NCBI GenBank assembly: GCA_022844225.1
Contig: JALHMC010000010.1
Coordinates: forward strand, 1-64,000
Reading direction: 5' to 3'
Length of the DNA: 64,000 bases
From: Hyphomicrobiaceae bacterium
GTDB lineage: Bacteria; Pseudomonadota; Alphaproteobacteria; Rhizobiales; Hyphomicrobiaceae
The translations under genes were made by a program, and so were the position numbers. Of the stretch, positions 9,449-19,149 are shown piece by piece; position 1 is the first letter of the stretch, and every line of letters starts with the position of its first letter. The notes below the pieces were generated by a model. It made no database searches and had not been told where the DNA came from. It saw only the letters and a program-made list of their open reading frames with translations.

Positions 9449-10441
9449 ATGGCGGACACCACCTACGACGTCGTCGGCATCGGCAATGCGATCGTCGACA
9501 TCATCGGACGCTGCAGCGATGCGTTCCTGACGGAGCATGGCGCCACCAAAGGCCACATGCGGTTGGTCGATGCTGAAACAGTGGTTTCGCTCTACAAGGC
9601 CATGGGACCGGCGATCGAGATCTCGGGTGGGTCGGCGGCGAACACGATGGCCGGTATTGCGTCGTTTGGCGGGAAGGCCGGCTTCATAGGCAAAGTGGCC
9701 GACGACGAACTCGGCCGCATCTTCGGCCACGACATCCGAGCGGTCGGCGTGACATTTCGGACGCCGCCGACGGCTGGCGGGAACCCAACCGCTCGCTCTC
9801 TCATCCTGGTCACGCCGGACGGCGAGCGGACCATGAACACATTCCTCGGCGTCAGCCCGGAGCTTGATCACGGCGAGGTCGACGCGAACCTAGTGGCGGC
9901 GGCAAAGGTGGTCTACCTCGAGGGCTATCTGTTCGACCGCCCGGAGGCGAAGGCTGCGTTCCGGCAGGCCGCGAAGCTCGCCAAGGGAGCGGGGCGCAAG
10001 GTGGCGCTAACACTCTCGGACTCGTTCTGCGTCGAGCGGCACCGGGCGGAGTTCCTGGACCTGATCCGCGGAGACGTCGACATTCTCTTCGCCAACGAGT
10101 CCGAGATCACAGCGCTTTACCGCGTCGCAAGCTTCGATGAGGCCGCACGCCTGGCGCGTGTCGATAGCGAACTTGCCATTCTTACCCGCAGCGCCAAGGG
10201 TTCATTGATCCTGTCCGGGGAGAAGGCCGTTTCGGTGGCACCCGAGCCGGTGGCGCGGGTCGTCGATACGACTGGGGCGGGAGATCTCTACGCGGCTGGC
10301 TTCCTCTTCGGATACACGGCGGGTAAGTCGCTCGACATTTGCGGGCGGCTCGGCAGCCTCGCCGCTGCGGAGATCATCAGCCATGTCGGCGCGAGGCCAG
10401 AGACTGCTCTCGCGAAACTGGCGGCCGCGAAAGGGCTGTGA
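9449..10441 (+). CDS. PfkB-family adenosine/carbohydrate kinase
   Basis: This encodes 330 residues. The N-terminal strand VVGIGNAIVDI, the SGGSAANT substrate loop and the C-terminal DTTGAGDLYAAGFL anion-hole/catalytic Asp motif are the PfkB (ribokinase) signatures. Alphaproteobacterial homologues with this N-terminus are usually annotated adenosine kinase, which makes AMP from adenosine; other nucleoside or sugar substrates cannot be excluded. The start at 9449 begins MADTTYDVV; the frame upstream to 9344 has no homology. It stands alone between unrelated genes. Confidence 0.88.
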   Translation: MADTTYDVVGIGNAIVDIIGRCSDAFLTEHGATKGHMRLVDAETVVSLYKAMGPAIEISGGSAANTMAGIASFGGKAGFIGKVADDELGRIFGHDIRAVGVTFRTPPTAGGNPTARSLILVTPDGERTMNTFLGVSPELDHGEVDANLVAAAKVVYLEGYLFDRPEAKAAFRQAAKLAKGAGRKVALTLSDSFCVERHRAEFLDLIRGDVDILFANESEITALYRVASFDEAARLARVDSELAILTRSAKGSLILSGEKAVSVAPEPVARVVDTTGAGDLYAAGFLFGYTAGKSLDICGRLGSLAAAEIISHVGARPETALAKLAAAKGL

Positions 10442-10522
10442 CCTCGGTCTCGTCGCACCGGACCCAGTCGTGACGGGCGGCATCGCTGGTCTATTGCCTC
10501 TACATCAGCGACTGCATTTCGT

Positions 10523-10537
10523 TGACAGCGCCTGTCA
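10523..10537. promoter_or_regulatory. Operator-like palindrome over a TTGACA box
   Basis: TGACAG and CTGTCA are perfect 6-bp inverted arms around CGC. The left arm overlaps TTGACA at 10522-10527, a consensus -35 hexamer, though I see no good -10 at the expected distance. It is 50 bp before the Bug-protein start. A repressor bound here would block RNA polymerase. Confidence 0.4.
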
Positions 10538-10586
10538 CGTCGGCGTCTCCTCTCGAGACAATTCAAAAAAGCTCGGAGGAATGCCC

Positions 10587-11555
10587 ATGCAGCGACTTTG
10601 CTCGCTCGTGCTGATGCTCGTGCTCGGCTTCGTCGCCGGTAGCGCAACCGCTCAGGATTATCCGAAGAAGCCGATCCATCTTGTCGTGCCCTACCCGCCG
10701 GGCGGGCCGACCGATCTCGTCGGGCGAACCTATGCCGCCAAGATGCAGGAGCTTTGGGGGCAACCGGTGGTCGTCGAGAACCGCTCCGGGGCCAATGGCA
10801 ACATCGCGTCGCAGTTGGTCGCGAAGGCTGCCGGCGACGGTCACACCTTGCTCCTTCACGCCTCGTCGTTCGTGATCAATCCGCATCTCTACAAAGCGCC
10901 GGGATATGAACCTTTCACTCAGTTCACGCCGGTCAGCCTGCTGTTCGACTACAAGCTGATCGTGGTCGTGCATCCGTCGTTTCCGGCGAACAGCCTCGGC
11001 GAACTCGTAGCAGCGGCAAAAGCCAAGCCCGGATCGATCAATTTCGCATCAGCGGGTGGCGTCGGTGCTCCCACGCACCTATCGGTCGAGATGTTCAAGC
11101 AGCGGGCCGGCATCGATCTCGTGCACGTGCCGTATCAGGGTGGAGCCCCCGCGGTGAACGATCTGCTGGCTGGCCATGTCTCGTTGATGTTCAACAACCC
11201 AACGCAGTCCCTGGGGCATATCAAGGCCGGGAAGCTCCGGGCGCTGGCGACGACCGGCGCGCAGCGCATGTCCCAGATGCCCGATCTCCCGACCGTCGCC
11301 GAGCTGGGTTATCCGGACTTCGATGTGGGCACTTGGTTCGCCCTCTGGGCGCCGACCGGAACTCCCGAAGCCGTCGTCGAGAAGCTCAATGCGGCGGTCA
11401 AGCAGATCTCGGCAATGCCGGATGTGGTGGCGAAGCTCAACGAAGTGGGGCTCACCGTCATCGGCTCAAGTGCCGCGGAACTCGCCGCCTTCCAGAAATC
11501 GGAGAGCGAGCGGTGGTCGAAGGTCATCAAGGATGCCGGCGTTGAACCGAATTGA
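10587..11555 (+). CDS. Bug-family (TctC) extracytoplasmic solute-binding protein
   Basis: This encodes 322 residues with a signal peptide (LCSLVLMLVLGFVAGSATAQ) cleaved near AQD. The mature start DYPKKPIHLVVPYPPGGPTD is the hallmark of Bug/TctC proteins. These bind carboxylates in the periplasm, usually for tripartite tricarboxylate transporters. VENRSGANGNIA and HVPYQGGAPA are further family motifs. The ATG at 10587 is preferred because GGAGGA at 10575-10580 is six bases upstream; the ATG at 10581 directly touches it. No TctA or TctB gene is in the window, so this is an orphan, as Bug proteins often are. Ligand is unknown. Confidence 0.92.
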   Translation: MQRLCSLVLMLVLGFVAGSATAQDYPKKPIHLVVPYPPGGPTDLVGRTYAAKMQELWGQPVVVENRSGANGNIASQLVAKAAGDGHTLLLHASSFVINPHLYKAPGYEPFTQFTPVSLLFDYKLIVVVHPSFPANSLGELVAAAKAKPGSINFASAGGVGAPTHLSVEMFKQRAGIDLVHVPYQGGAPAVNDLLAGHVSLMFNNPTQSLGHIKAGKLRALATTGAQRMSQMPDLPTVAELGYPDFDVGTWFALWAPTGTPEAVVEKLNAAVKQISAMPDVVAKLNEVGLTVIGSSAAELAAFQKSESERWSKVIKDAGVEPN

Positions 11556-11589
11556 GCCGGTGGCGACGACTTGGCGCTGACGTTCTCCT

Positions 11590-12615
11590 TCATATGCGGC
11601 GGAGGGCGACGCTTTCGATGCGGTGGCTGGCGCCCTTTCTCAGGATGAGTTTGGCGCGCTGGCGCGTCGGTAGGATGTTCTCCTCGAGGTTGACCTTGTT
11701 GATGGTCGACCAGATCTCGAAAGCGCGCGCCTCGGCCGCGTCATCGCTGAGTTGTGCATACCGGTGGAAGTAGGCGGCGGGGTCGCGGAAAGCTGTCTTG
11801 CGCAAGCGCATGAAGCGCGTGACGTACCACCTCTCGATCACGGCCGGGTCGGCGTCGATGTAGATCGAGAAGTCGAAGAAGTCCGAGACGAAGGGTATGG
11901 CCGTGCCGTCCTTGGGCAGACGCGCCGGCTGGAGGACGTTGAGGCCCTCCACGATCAGGATGTCCGGATGCTCGACCACGGTCTCCTGCCCCGAAACGAT
12001 GTCGTAGTGGAAGTGCGAATAAACGGGGGCACTGACACGATCGACTCCCGCTTTCACATCACCAAGGAAGTTCAGCAGGCGGCTCAGATCGAAGCTCTCC
12101 GGGAATCCCTTGCGATGCATGATGCCGCGCGCCTCCAGCTCCGCATTGGGGAGGAGGAAGCCGTCAGTGGTGATGAGATCGACGCGCGGATGATCGGGCC
12201 AGCGGGCGAGCAATGCTTTCAGCACGCGTGCGGTCGTGCTCTTGCCGACGGCGACCGAGCCGGCGCACCCGATGATGAAGGGAACCCGCCCATCCTTACG
12301 GCCCAGGAAACGCGAAGTCACAGCATGCAGCTCTTGTGACGCCGCGACGTAGAGATTGAGGAGGCGCGAGAGAGGGAGGTAGATGTCTTCAACCTCCGAA
12401 ATCGAAAGCTCCTCGATGACGCCAGAAAGAGACTCGAGATCGCGCGGTACGAGAGTCATGGGCGTGTCGGCGCGCAGTCGCGCCCATTCCTCGCGCGAGA
12501 AATGGCGATAGGGCGAATACTGCAGCCCGGCTAGCTGGTCCGGTCGCATGGCCTCCACCTCGAGCAGATCCTGCACGGAACTCGATCCTCTCGTTGTGAC
12601 ATCAGGGCCGATCAC
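11590..12615 (-). CDS. coaA: Type I pantothenate kinase
   Basis: This encodes 341 residues. The P-loop is [23 protein letters not shown] and the GFPESFD segment bind pantothenate and ATP, and [12 protein letters not shown] is a further family stretch. It catalyses the first step of coenzyme A synthesis. The start at 12615 is a GTG overlapping the hisE stop by 4 bases. An internal ATG at 12549 ([10 protein letters not shown]) would give a protein closer to the E. coli length and remains possible. The hisE-coaA pair matches the tail of the histidine operon in many alphaproteobacteria, but the upstream his genes are absent here. It converges on the Bug gene. Confidence 0.95.
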   Translation of the reverse strand: MIGPDVTTRGSSSVQDLLEVEAMRPDQLAGLQYSPYRHFSREEWARLRADTPMTLVPRDLESLSGVIEELSISEVEDIYLPLSRLLNLYVAASQELHAVTSRFLGRKDGRVPFIIGCAGSVAVGKSTTARVLKALLARWPDHPRVDLITTDGFLLPNAELEARGIMHRKGFPESFDLSRLLNFLGDVKAGVDRVSAPVYSHFHYDIVSGQETVVEHPDILIVEGLNVLQPARLPKDGTAIPFVSDFFDFSIYIDADPAVIERWYVTRFMRLRKTAFRDPAAYFHRYAQLSDDAAEARAFEIWSTINKVNLEENILPTRQRAKLILRKGASHRIESVALRRI

Positions 12616-12932
12616 GACCCACGCGACGCTTTCTCATCGACACCCGAGGTGCCTGCCCGTCTATCGAGAATCGCGAGAACGTCGGCGAACCCGATGTTGC
12701 GCGATTCGAGTAGAACGAGCAGATGATAAATGAGATCCGCGGCTTCCGCCTTCAGCGCATCATCATCCTGATGAACGGCTGCGATCACGGTCTCGACGGC
12801 TTCCTCACCGAGCTTCCGGGCACAGCGCGCCGGGCCGGCGTCCAGGAGCTGGCGCGTGTAGGACCGATCCGACGCTGCGTCCCTGCGCGATCGTATCGTC
12901 GCCTCGAGCCGCTCCAGTGTGTTGCTTGCCAT
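12612..12932 (-). CDS. hisE: Phosphoribosyl-ATP pyrophosphatase
   Basis: This encodes 106 residues from [13 protein letters not shown]. The [13 protein letters not shown] helix carries the conserved Glu residues of the all-alpha MazG-like pyrophosphohydrolase fold, followed by [12 protein letters not shown]. It hydrolyses phosphoribosyl-ATP to phosphoribosyl-AMP, step two of histidine synthesis. An upstream extension to 12998 is possible but lacks homology. It overlaps coaA by 4 bases. It is detached from hisF, hisA, hisH and hisB, which must lie elsewhere. A terminator-like hairpin separates it from parB. Confidence 0.94.
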   Translation of the reverse strand: MASNTLERLEATIRSRRDAASDRSYTRQLLDAGPARCARKLGEEAVETVIAAVHQDDDALKAEAADLIYHLLVLLESRNIGFADVLAILDRRAGTSGVDEKASRGS

Positions 12933-13010
12933 ACGTCTCCGCCTCGGATCGCCCGATGATCGAGGCGCTATCGAGACGAGGCGCGCCCCTATCGTCAAGA
13001 GGGGATTGCG

Positions 13011-13043
13011 GAAAAAGGAAAAGGGACGGCCGCGCGAGGTCCC
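13011..13043 (-). terminator. Intrinsic terminator after parB
   Basis: On the minus strand a GGGAC...GTCCC hairpin (arms at 13039-13043 and 13023-13027) is followed by TTTTCCTTTTTC. It lies 25 bp beyond the parB stop and before hisE, so it should end the mnmG-rsmG-parA-parB transcript. Confidence 0.65.
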
Positions 13044-13067
13044 GACCCGGCCGGCGCCCGCCCCGTT

Positions 13068-13955
13068 TTATTCGCCATTGACCCCGAGGATGCGGAGGCG
13101 AAGGTAGTCAAGCTGGTCGAAATTGCCGTACTTGATGTGGAGCACGCCGCTTTCGCCTGAGCCCCGCTTGATCTCGACCTTGAGTCCGAGACTGTCGGCG
13201 AGTTCCTTCTCGAAGGCGCGCGTATCGGCATCTTTTTCACGCTTGCCGCGCCCCTCGTTGGGGTTCTCCAGAGCGTGGACGAGCGCCTCGACCTCGCGCA
13301 CGTTCATGTCTCGGGCGACGATGCGATCGGCGAGAGCCTCGGCATCCTCCCGGCCGACGAGCGCGCGGGCGTGGCCGGCCGTCAGCTTGCCTTCGCGTAC
13401 GAAGGTTCGGACCTTATCGGGCAGTTTCAGAAGGCGCAGCGTGTTGGCAACATGACTGCGGCTCTTGCCGATCACCTCGGCCAAGCGCTCCTGCGTGTAG
13501 TTGAAGCGGTCCATCAGGTCATTGTAACCGGATGCCTCCTCGATGGCATTGAGGTCGGAGCGCTGGACGTTCTCGATGATGGCGAGTTCGAGCATCTCCT
13601 GATCGTTGAGTTCGCGAACGATCACAGGAATCGTATGCATGCCTGCTCGCTGGGCCGCTCGCCAGCGCCGCTCGCCGGCGACGATCTCATAGCCCCCGGT
13701 TTCGGCAGGACGAACGATGATCGGCTGGACGAGGCCCTTTTGCCGGATCGACTCGGCCAACTCTGTCAGGTCCGCCTCGTCGAAGTCCTTGCGCGGGTTC
13801 AACGCGCTCGAAGCGATCATGTCGATGGCCACGACTTTCTGTTCGCCTTCCGGCGGCAGGCGCGGCTGCTGGCCAACGCTCGTCGTTTCCCCGATCAACG
13901 ATGCCAGACCGCGACCGAGCCTGCTTCTCTGTACCGGCAATGGCGCCGACGACAT
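13068..13955 (-). CDS. parB: Chromosome-partitioning protein ParB
   Basis: This encodes 295 residues from MSSAPLPVQRSRLGRGLASL; the LGRGL motif near the N-terminus is the ParA-contacting region. The CTP-binding ParB core shows NPRKDF and GERRWRAAQRAG. A helix-turn-helix (TQERLAEVIGKSRSHVANTL) follows for parS recognition, and the C-terminal dimer domain ends the protein. ParB loads at parS and slides to form the origin partition complex. The start at 13955 has GGAGGAG eight bases upstream; longer starts at 13985 or 14030 would overlap parA. parS sites are at 17.5 kb and 23.66 kb. Confidence 0.97.
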   Translation of the reverse strand: MSSAPLPVQRSRLGRGLASLIGETTSVGQQPRLPPEGEQKVVAIDMIASSALNPRKDFDEADLTELAESIRQKGLVQPIIVRPAETGGYEIVAGERRWRAAQRAGMHTIPVIVRELNDQEMLELAIIENVQRSDLNAIEEASGYNDLMDRFNYTQERLAEVIGKSRSHVANTLRLLKLPDKVRTFVREGKLTAGHARALVGREDAEALADRIVARDMNVREVEALVHALENPNEGRGKREKDADTRAFEKELADSLGLKVEIKRGSGESGVLHIKYGNFDQLDYLRLRILGVNGE

Positions 13956-14010
13956 GCCGTCTCTCCTCCCCGCCCAATCGTTCATTCCCAGCCCCGGAAC
14001 CGTCGGCGCC

Positions 14011-14829
14011 TCACGCCGCACGCAAATCACGCTCGCGCGCGATCACCTCGCGAGCCAGATCCATGTAGGCTTCCGAGCCCTTGCACTTGTGGTCGTAGAC
14101 CAGGATCGGCATGCCGTGAGAGGGCGCCTCGGCGACCTTGATGTTCCGCGGAATGATGGTGCCGTAGACCTTGGCGCCGAAAACTTCGCGAACGTTGTCG
14201 GCGACCTCGCGCGAGAACTGCATACGCTCGTCGTGCATGGTGAGGACCACGCCTTGAATGTCGAGCGTCGGGTTGAGCGTGGCGCGGACCTGCTCGATCG
14301 TGTCCGAGAGTTGCGAGATACCTTCCAGCGCGAAGAACTCCGTCTGAACCGGTACGAGGACCGCATTGGCCGCCACGAGAGCGTTCAAGGTCAGCAAATT
14401 GAGCGAGGGCGGGCAGTCGATCAGGATATAGCCGTAAGCCCCATCAACCGGGGGATGCGCTGAGAGCGCCGCGATGGCGTCACGCAGGCGGAACGGCTTT
14501 GAGTTATCGCCCCAGAGGTCCGTGTCGAGGCCGACGAGATCGGAATTGGCCGGGACGATGGCGAGACCAGGAACGGCCGTGCGAAGACTGGCACCAGCCA
14601 GCGAGGTCGCGCCCATGAGCACGTCATACGTCGTCACCGAGCGGTGCTGGGGTGGGATGCCGACGCCGGTGGAGGCATTGCCTTGTGGATCGAGGTCGAT
14701 GATCAGAACGCGCTCGCCCACGGCCGCGAGGGCCGTGCCGAGATTGATCGCGGTGGTGGTCTTGCCCACACCGCCCTTCTGGTTGGCGACTGCCAACACC
14801 CGCGGCGCCCGAATGCCTGCACCTGTCAC
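14011..14829 (-). CDS. parA: Chromosome-partitioning ATPase ParA
   Basis: This encodes 272 residues from a GTG start. The deviant Walker A is NQKGGVGKTTTAINLG, with Walker A' LIIDLDPQGNAST and the LIDCPPSLNLL switch II. ParA dimers bind DNA with ATP and are stimulated by ParB to pull the origin region to the pole. It begins 4 bp after the rsmG stop and is followed by parB, so the genes are co-transcribed. Length is typical of chromosomal ParA/Soj. Confidence 0.98.
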   Translation of the reverse strand: MTGAGIRAPRVLAVANQKGGVGKTTTAINLGTALAAVGERVLIIDLDPQGNASTGVGIPPQHRSVTTYDVLMGATSLAGASLRTAVPGLAIVPANSDLVGLDTDLWGDNSKPFRLRDAIAALSAHPPVDGAYGYILIDCPPSLNLLTLNALVAANAVLVPVQTEFFALEGISQLSDTIEQVRATLNPTLDIQGVVLTMHDERMQFSREVADNVREVFGAKVYGTIIPRNIKVAEAPSHGMPILVYDHKCKGSEAYMDLAREVIARERDLRAA

Positions 14830-14833
14830 GATC

Positions 14834-15535
14834 TCAGCCCTCCGCTCTGACCGCTGGGCCTCGCATCACGACGATGCCAGCCTCAGGCTCGGTCCGACTC
14901 GGTACCAGCTCGTACGAGAACTCGAAGGAACGCTTGGCTGCGGCCAGCTCGGCCTCGACGCCACGACCTTTCAGGAACAGTCCGCAACCCGACGACGTCA
15001 ACAGGGGCGAGGCCAGCTCAATCAGCTTGTCGAGCGGCGCGAGAGCGCGTGCCGATACGACATCAGCCGCTGCAAGCATACCGCGAGTCGTTTCCGACTC
15101 GATGCGCATGCACAGGATGTCCACAGAGATCGCCGAAGCAAGATCTGTTCGACGGACGACCTCGCCGAGAAAAGCCGCCTTGCGCTGATCACTTTCGATG
15201 AGGACGACGCGCGGCGGGTCAGAGCGCTCGGCCAGGAGGATGGCGACGACGAGCCCAGGGAAGCCGGCACCACTACCGAGATCGGCCCACGTTTTGATCG
15301 ACGGTGGAGCAAGACTCAGGATCTGCGCACTGTCGGCGAAATGGCGATGCCAGATATCGGCGATCGTACTCGGGGCGACGAGGTTGATCCGCTTCTGCCA
15401 GAGCTCGAGCGTCGCGGCGTAGGCCGTCAGGCGCTCGATCGACCGAGCTGATGCTTCGAATGCCGTTGCGAAGGCAGCGGATCCGGAAATGTGAGCCAGC
15501 ACGGGTTTCGACTTCGGTGGATTGCCACTGGTCAT
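14834..15535 (-). CDS. rsmG: 16S rRNA m7G527 methyltransferase
   Basis: This encodes 233 residues. The SAM-binding motif is [15 protein letters not shown], preceded by WQKRINLV and HFADSAQ, both typical of RsmG (GidB). It methylates N7 of G527 in 16S rRNA. The ATG overlaps the mnmG stop (ATGA at 15532-15535), giving coupled translation. The position between mnmG and parA is conserved near bacterial origins. Confidence 0.96.
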   Translation of the reverse strand: MTSGNPPKSKPVLAHISGSAAFATAFEASARSIERLTAYAATLELWQKRINLVAPSTIADIWHRHFADSAQILSLAPPSIKTWADLGSGAGFPGLVVAILLAERSDPPRVVLIESDQRKAAFLGEVVRRTDLASAISVDILCMRIESETTRGMLAAADVVSARALAPLDKLIELASPLLTSSGCGLFLKGRGVEAELAAAKRSFEFSYELVPSRTEPEAGIVVMRGPAVRAEG

Positions 15536-17424
15536 GCGGACCTACGGCTCGGACGCTTGGCGTGAGCAAGGAGGAGGAACAGAGCCGCGGGCGTCATGCC
15601 GTCGATGCGGGCGGCCTCGGCCAGCGTCGCGGGACGACGCGTCACCAGCTTTTGCCGAAGCTCGGCGGACAAGCCCGCGATGGTGGCGAGATCCAGTTCC
15701 GCGGGGATGGCGGTTGCCTCGTCCCGTCGCAATGCAGCGACATCGGCGTCCTGCCGATCGACGTAAGCGGCATAGCGCGCGTCGGTCTCGAGCTGAGCGG
15801 CGATCAGCGGTGGGATCTCGGCCAAGTCCGGCCACACCGCAGCGAGGCGGGCGAGATCGATACCGGGCAGTGCCATCAGCTCGAAGGCAGTGCGGCGGCG
15901 ACCATCGCGGTTGACCTCGAATCCGTGGCGCGAGGCTTCGTTGGGCGTCAGGGAAAGCGCGCCGAGACGGGCGCGACCAGTGTCGAGTTCGGCCGACTTT
16001 GCTGCATAAGCCGAGGCCCGTTCCGAGCCGACGCAACCCAAATCGAGTCCAATGGGCGTCAAACGCTGGTCGGCGTTGTCTGCGCGAAGACGCAGCCGGA
16101 ACTCGGCGCGCGATGTAAACATGCGGTAGGGCTCGGTCACGCCGCGCGTGACGAGGTCGTCGATCATCACGCCCACATACGCGTCGGCTCTGGAAACGAC
16201 CAAGCCAGCGCGTCGGCCCGAGGCCCTCACTGCCGCGTTGATGCCGGCGACAATGCCTTGGGCGCCGGCTTCCTCATAACCCGTCGTCCCGTTGATTTGT
16301 CCGGCCAGGTAGAGCCGTGGCAAGCGGCGGACCTCCAGCGTGGGGTCGAGCTCGCGCGGATCGACGTAGTCGTACTCGATGGCATAGCCGGGTCGGATGA
16401 CGGCGACCTGCTCGAGGCCGGGAATGGTTCGCAGAAACGCGTCCTGCACCTCGGCCGGGAGCGAGGTCGAGATGCCATTGGGATAGACGGTGGGGTCGTC
16501 GAGGCCCTCGGGTTCGAGGAAGATCTGATGCGAGGCCCGGTCCGCAAATCGCACGACTTTGTCCTCGATCGACGGGCAATAGCGTGGCCCGGTCGAACGA
16601 ATGCGGCCGGAGTACATGGCCGAGCGATCGAGATTGGCGCGAATGATGGCGTGGGTCGCCTCGGTGGTGCCGGTCACGCCACATTCGATTTGTGGGGTCG
16701 TGATGTGACTGGTCAGGAACGAGAAGGGGACCGGCGGGTCGTCACCGGCCTGCATCTCCAGGCGATCCCAGCCGATGGTGCGTCCATCAAGGCGCGCGGG
16801 CGTGCCCGTCTTAAGGCGGCCTAGCTTGAGGCCCAAGGCTTCGATGCGCTCAGCGAGAGCGACGGCCGGCGCTTCGCCAACCCGGCCGGCCGGAATCTGG
16901 ATCTCACCCATGTGAATGAGGCCACGCAGGAACGTCCCGGTGGTGAGGACGACCGCGCCAGCACGGATCTCGCGGCCATCGGTAAGCCGGATACCGGCCA
17001 CCTCGCCGGTCTCGACCATCAGGTCGTCGACGCTACCCTCGATCACGGTGAGGTTGCGGGTCGCCCGAATGGCTGACTGCATGGCCTGGCGATAGAGCTT
17101 GCGATCAGCTTGCGTGCGGGGGCCCTGCACCGCGGGGCCCTTGGAGCGATTGAGCAGGCGGAACTGGATTCCCGCTGCGTCGGCGACTCGCCCCATCAGA
17201 CCGTCGAGAGCGTCGATCTCACGGACGAGGTGTCCCTTGCCGAGGCCGCCGATCGCCGGGTTGCACGACATCTCGCCGATTTTGGCGAACGCGTGCGTCA
17301 CCAGGGCCGTTCGGGCACCCATGCGTGCGGAGGCTGCTGCGGCCTCGGTGCCCGCATGGCCGCCGCCAACGATGACGACATCGAAGGCCTGCTCTTTGGA
17401 ATTTCTGTTCGCTACCTCGGTCAT
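15532..17424 (-). CDS. mnmG: tRNA uridine 5-carboxymethylaminomethyl modification enzyme MnmG
   Basis: This encodes 630 residues, full length. The N-terminal FAD site is [30 protein letters not shown] and the [11 protein letters not shown]-like segment follow, and the C-terminal helical domain binds MnmE. With MnmE it installs cmnm5 on wobble uridine of several tRNAs, in the cytoplasm. It starts with ATG at 17424, 261 bp after the mnmE stop. That gap holds three parS sites. rsmG follows with a 4-base overlap. Confidence 0.98.
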   Translation of the reverse strand: MTEVANRNSKEQAFDVVIVGGGHAGTEAAAASARMGARTALVTHAFAKIGEMSCNPAIGGLGKGHLVREIDALDGLMGRVADAAGIQFRLLNRSKGPAVQGPRTQADRKLYRQAMQSAIRATRNLTVIEGSVDDLMVETGEVAGIRLTDGREIRAGAVVLTTGTFLRGLIHMGEIQIPAGRVGEAPAVALAERIEALGLKLGRLKTGTPARLDGRTIGWDRLEMQAGDDPPVPFSFLTSHITTPQIECGVTGTTEATHAIIRANLDRSAMYSGRIRSTGPRYCPSIEDKVVRFADRASHQIFLEPEGLDDPTVYPNGISTSLPAEVQDAFLRTIPGLEQVAVIRPGYAIEYDYVDPRELDPTLEVRRLPRLYLAGQINGTTGYEEAGAQGIVAGINAAVRASGRRAGLVVSRADAYVGVMIDDLVTRGVTEPYRMFTSRAEFRLRLRADNADQRLTPIGLDLGCVGSERASAYAAKSAELDTGRARLGALSLTPNEASRHGFEVNRDGRRRTAFELMALPGIDLARLAAVWPDLAEIPPLIAAQLETDARYAAYVDRQDADVAALRRDEATAIPAELDLATIAGLSAELRQKLVTRRPATLAEAARIDGMTPAALFLLLAHAKRPSRRSA

Positions 17425-17534
17425 GGGTGCGTTCTAGCTGAGAGGCGTGCTTTGCGCATCATCTGTGCGTCGTACTGGCGGGCGATCATCGATATCGCAC
17501 CGTGCGGGTGATCAGACTCGGGCGTTGGACGGCG

Positions 17535-17550
17535 TGTTTCACGTGAATCA
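17535..17550. promoter_or_regulatory. parS site 1
   Basis: TGTTTCACGTGAATCA matches the alphaproteobacterial parS consensus TGTTTCACGTGAAACA at 15 of 16 positions. It is the first of three sites in the mnmE-mnmG gap, about 3.6 kb upstream of parB on the same operon. Confidence 0.85.
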
Positions 17551-17578
17551 ATGGTTACGCGCTCATTTTTCCCCAAGT

Positions 17579-17594
17579 TGTTTCACGTGAATCA
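17579..17594. promoter_or_regulatory. parS site 2
   Basis: The same 16-mer as site 1 (TGTTTCACGTGAATCA), 44 bp away centre to centre. That is about four helical turns, so both face the same side of the DNA. Confidence 0.85.
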
Positions 17595-17650
17595 TCGCTC
17601 ATACACAGACTTCAGCAGCGCGACTCGATGACCCGACAGAATGATCTTGA

Positions 17651-17666
17651 CGTTTCACGTGAAACA
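17651..17666. promoter_or_regulatory. parS site 3
   Basis: CGTTTCACGTGAAACA has a 14-bp perfect palindrome (GTTTCACGTGAAAC) and one mismatch to the consensus. It lies 20 bp past the mnmE stop, 72 bp from site 2. Confidence 0.88.
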
Positions 17667-17685
17667 TGGGCCGAGAATCACACTT

Positions 17686-19035
17686 TTACTTACCTATGCA
17701 GAACCGTCCGAAGATCTTCCCAAGCACTTCTTCAGCATCAATACGTCCCGTGATCCGGCCTAAAGCATCTGCAGCGAGGCGTAGATCTTCCGCAGCGAGT
17801 TCCGGCGGCGGCGCTGGCAGCGATAGAAAGCGGACCAGAGCATCGGCGCATGCCTTCATCGCAACGCGGTGGCGCTCCTGGGTCGGTGCGATCGTGCCTG
17901 CAGCTTCGTCTACACTCTGGGCGACCCGTGCGGCGATCCGGTCGAGCAAGTCCGGAAGGCCGGCGCCGGTCAGAGCCGAAATGTTCAGCGGGGCCTGATA
18001 AGATGTGAGAGTGCCTGACTGCCCTCGGGGATCGACAAGGTCGGACTTGTTAGCGACCGTGAGAATGTGCGTCTCGCCGGTAACCAAGTCTGCCGGTGGG
18101 GTGACTGGTGCCGTCGCATCAGCGACCCAGACGACCAAATCGGCCGCGCGAGCTCTCTCGCGGGTCCGGCGTACGCCCTCACGCTCGACAGCCCCTTCGG
18201 CCTCCCGAAGCCCGGCTGTGTCGGCCACCACGACAGCATAGCCGCCGAGATCGAGATGGACCTCCAGCACGTCGCGCGTCGTGCCCGGTTCGGACGAGAC
18301 GATGGCGACGTCCCGCCTTGCCAATGCGTTCATAAGGCTGGATTTTCCGACATTCGGGACACCGGCCAGCACAACTCGGTAGCCGTCTCGGACGATCTCG
18401 CCGCGGTGGGCGGCCGAGAGGTGGTGCTGCAAGTCGGTGAGCAGGGGCCGGGTCAGGCTGCGGGCTCGCTCGAGGGCGTCGGCGGCAACGTCCGACTCGT
18501 CCGAGAAATCGATGGCCGCTTCGGTGAGTGCTCGTGCCTCCAGCAGTTGCTGGCGCCAGCCGTCGCAAAGGCGGGCGAATGCGCCGCCGGCCTGAGCCAG
18601 TGCCTGACGCCGCTGCGCGTCCGTTTCCGCGTCGATGAGGTCCGCGAGGCCTTCGGCGGCGGTGAGGTCGATCTTGCCGTTCAGGAACGCACGGCGCGCG
18701 AACTCGCCTGGCTCGGCCAGACGGCAATCTGGCATGGCGGCCAAAGTCCGGAGCACGCTCGCGACGACGGCCGGGCTGCCGTGAAGCTGCAACTCGGCTA
18801 TGTCCTCGCCGGTCTCGCTCGATGGGCCGGCAAAGAAGAGGACCAGCGCGGCGTCCAGCAGTTCGCCGGTCTTGGGCTCGATGATCTTGCGGAACGCAGC
18901 GCGGCGGGCCGGCGGGCATGGGGCGGCCATGCGCTCCAGGATCAGACGGGCCGACGGGCCCGAGATCCGGATCACGGCGACGCCTGCCCGGCCGCGACCG
19001 CTGGACAGGGCGAATATGGTTGGCTGTTCGGTCAT
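17686..19035 (-). CDS. mnmE: tRNA modification GTPase MnmE
   Basis: This encodes 449 residues from MTEQPTIFALSSG. The N-terminal tetrahydrofolate-binding domain is followed by a helical domain with an inserted G domain: P-loop GVPNVGKSSLMN, EPGTTRD, DTAGL and NKSD. The C-terminal CIGK tetrapeptide, essential in the family, is present. It works with MnmG on tRNA wobble uridines. The frame is open upstream to 19386, but that overlaps the divergent nadD and lacks homology, so ATG 19035 is used. In many relatives rho precedes it; here nadD does. Confidence 0.97.
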   Translation of the reverse strand: MTEQPTIFALSSGRGRAGVAVIRISGPSARLILERMAAPCPPARRAAFRKIIEPKTGELLDAALVLFFAGPSSETGEDIAELQLHGSPAVVASVLRTLAAMPDCRLAEPGEFARRAFLNGKIDLTAAEGLADLIDAETDAQRRQALAQAGGAFARLCDGWRQQLLEARALTEAAIDFSDESDVAADALERARSLTRPLLTDLQHHLSAAHRGEIVRDGYRVVLAGVPNVGKSSLMNALARRDVAIVSSEPGTTRDVLEVHLDLGGYAVVVADTAGLREAEGAVEREGVRRTRERARAADLVVWVADATAPVTPPADLVTGETHILTVANKSDLVDPRGQSGTLTSYQAPLNISALTGAGLPDLLDRIAARVAQSVDEAAGTIAPTQERHRVAMKACADALVRFLSLPAPPPELAAEDLRLAADALGRITGRIDAEEVLGKIFGRFCIGK

Positions 19036-19149
19036 TGTCGCCTCACCTTGCATCGGTTGGGCCTCGGTCCGCTTTCCAATAGGTGTCGGCGGTGAGGATG
19101 ACCAGTCGTGGCGCTTGATCAACCCGCCATCAGTGGCTCTATTCGGCCG

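Noticed and set aside
15451-16824. 457-codon plus-strand frame opposite mnmG and rsmG
   Set aside because: It is antisense to two highly conserved genes and lacks domain features.
18067-19095. 342-codon plus-strand frame opposite mnmE
   Set aside because: Shadow of mnmE; low-complexity composition and no motif.
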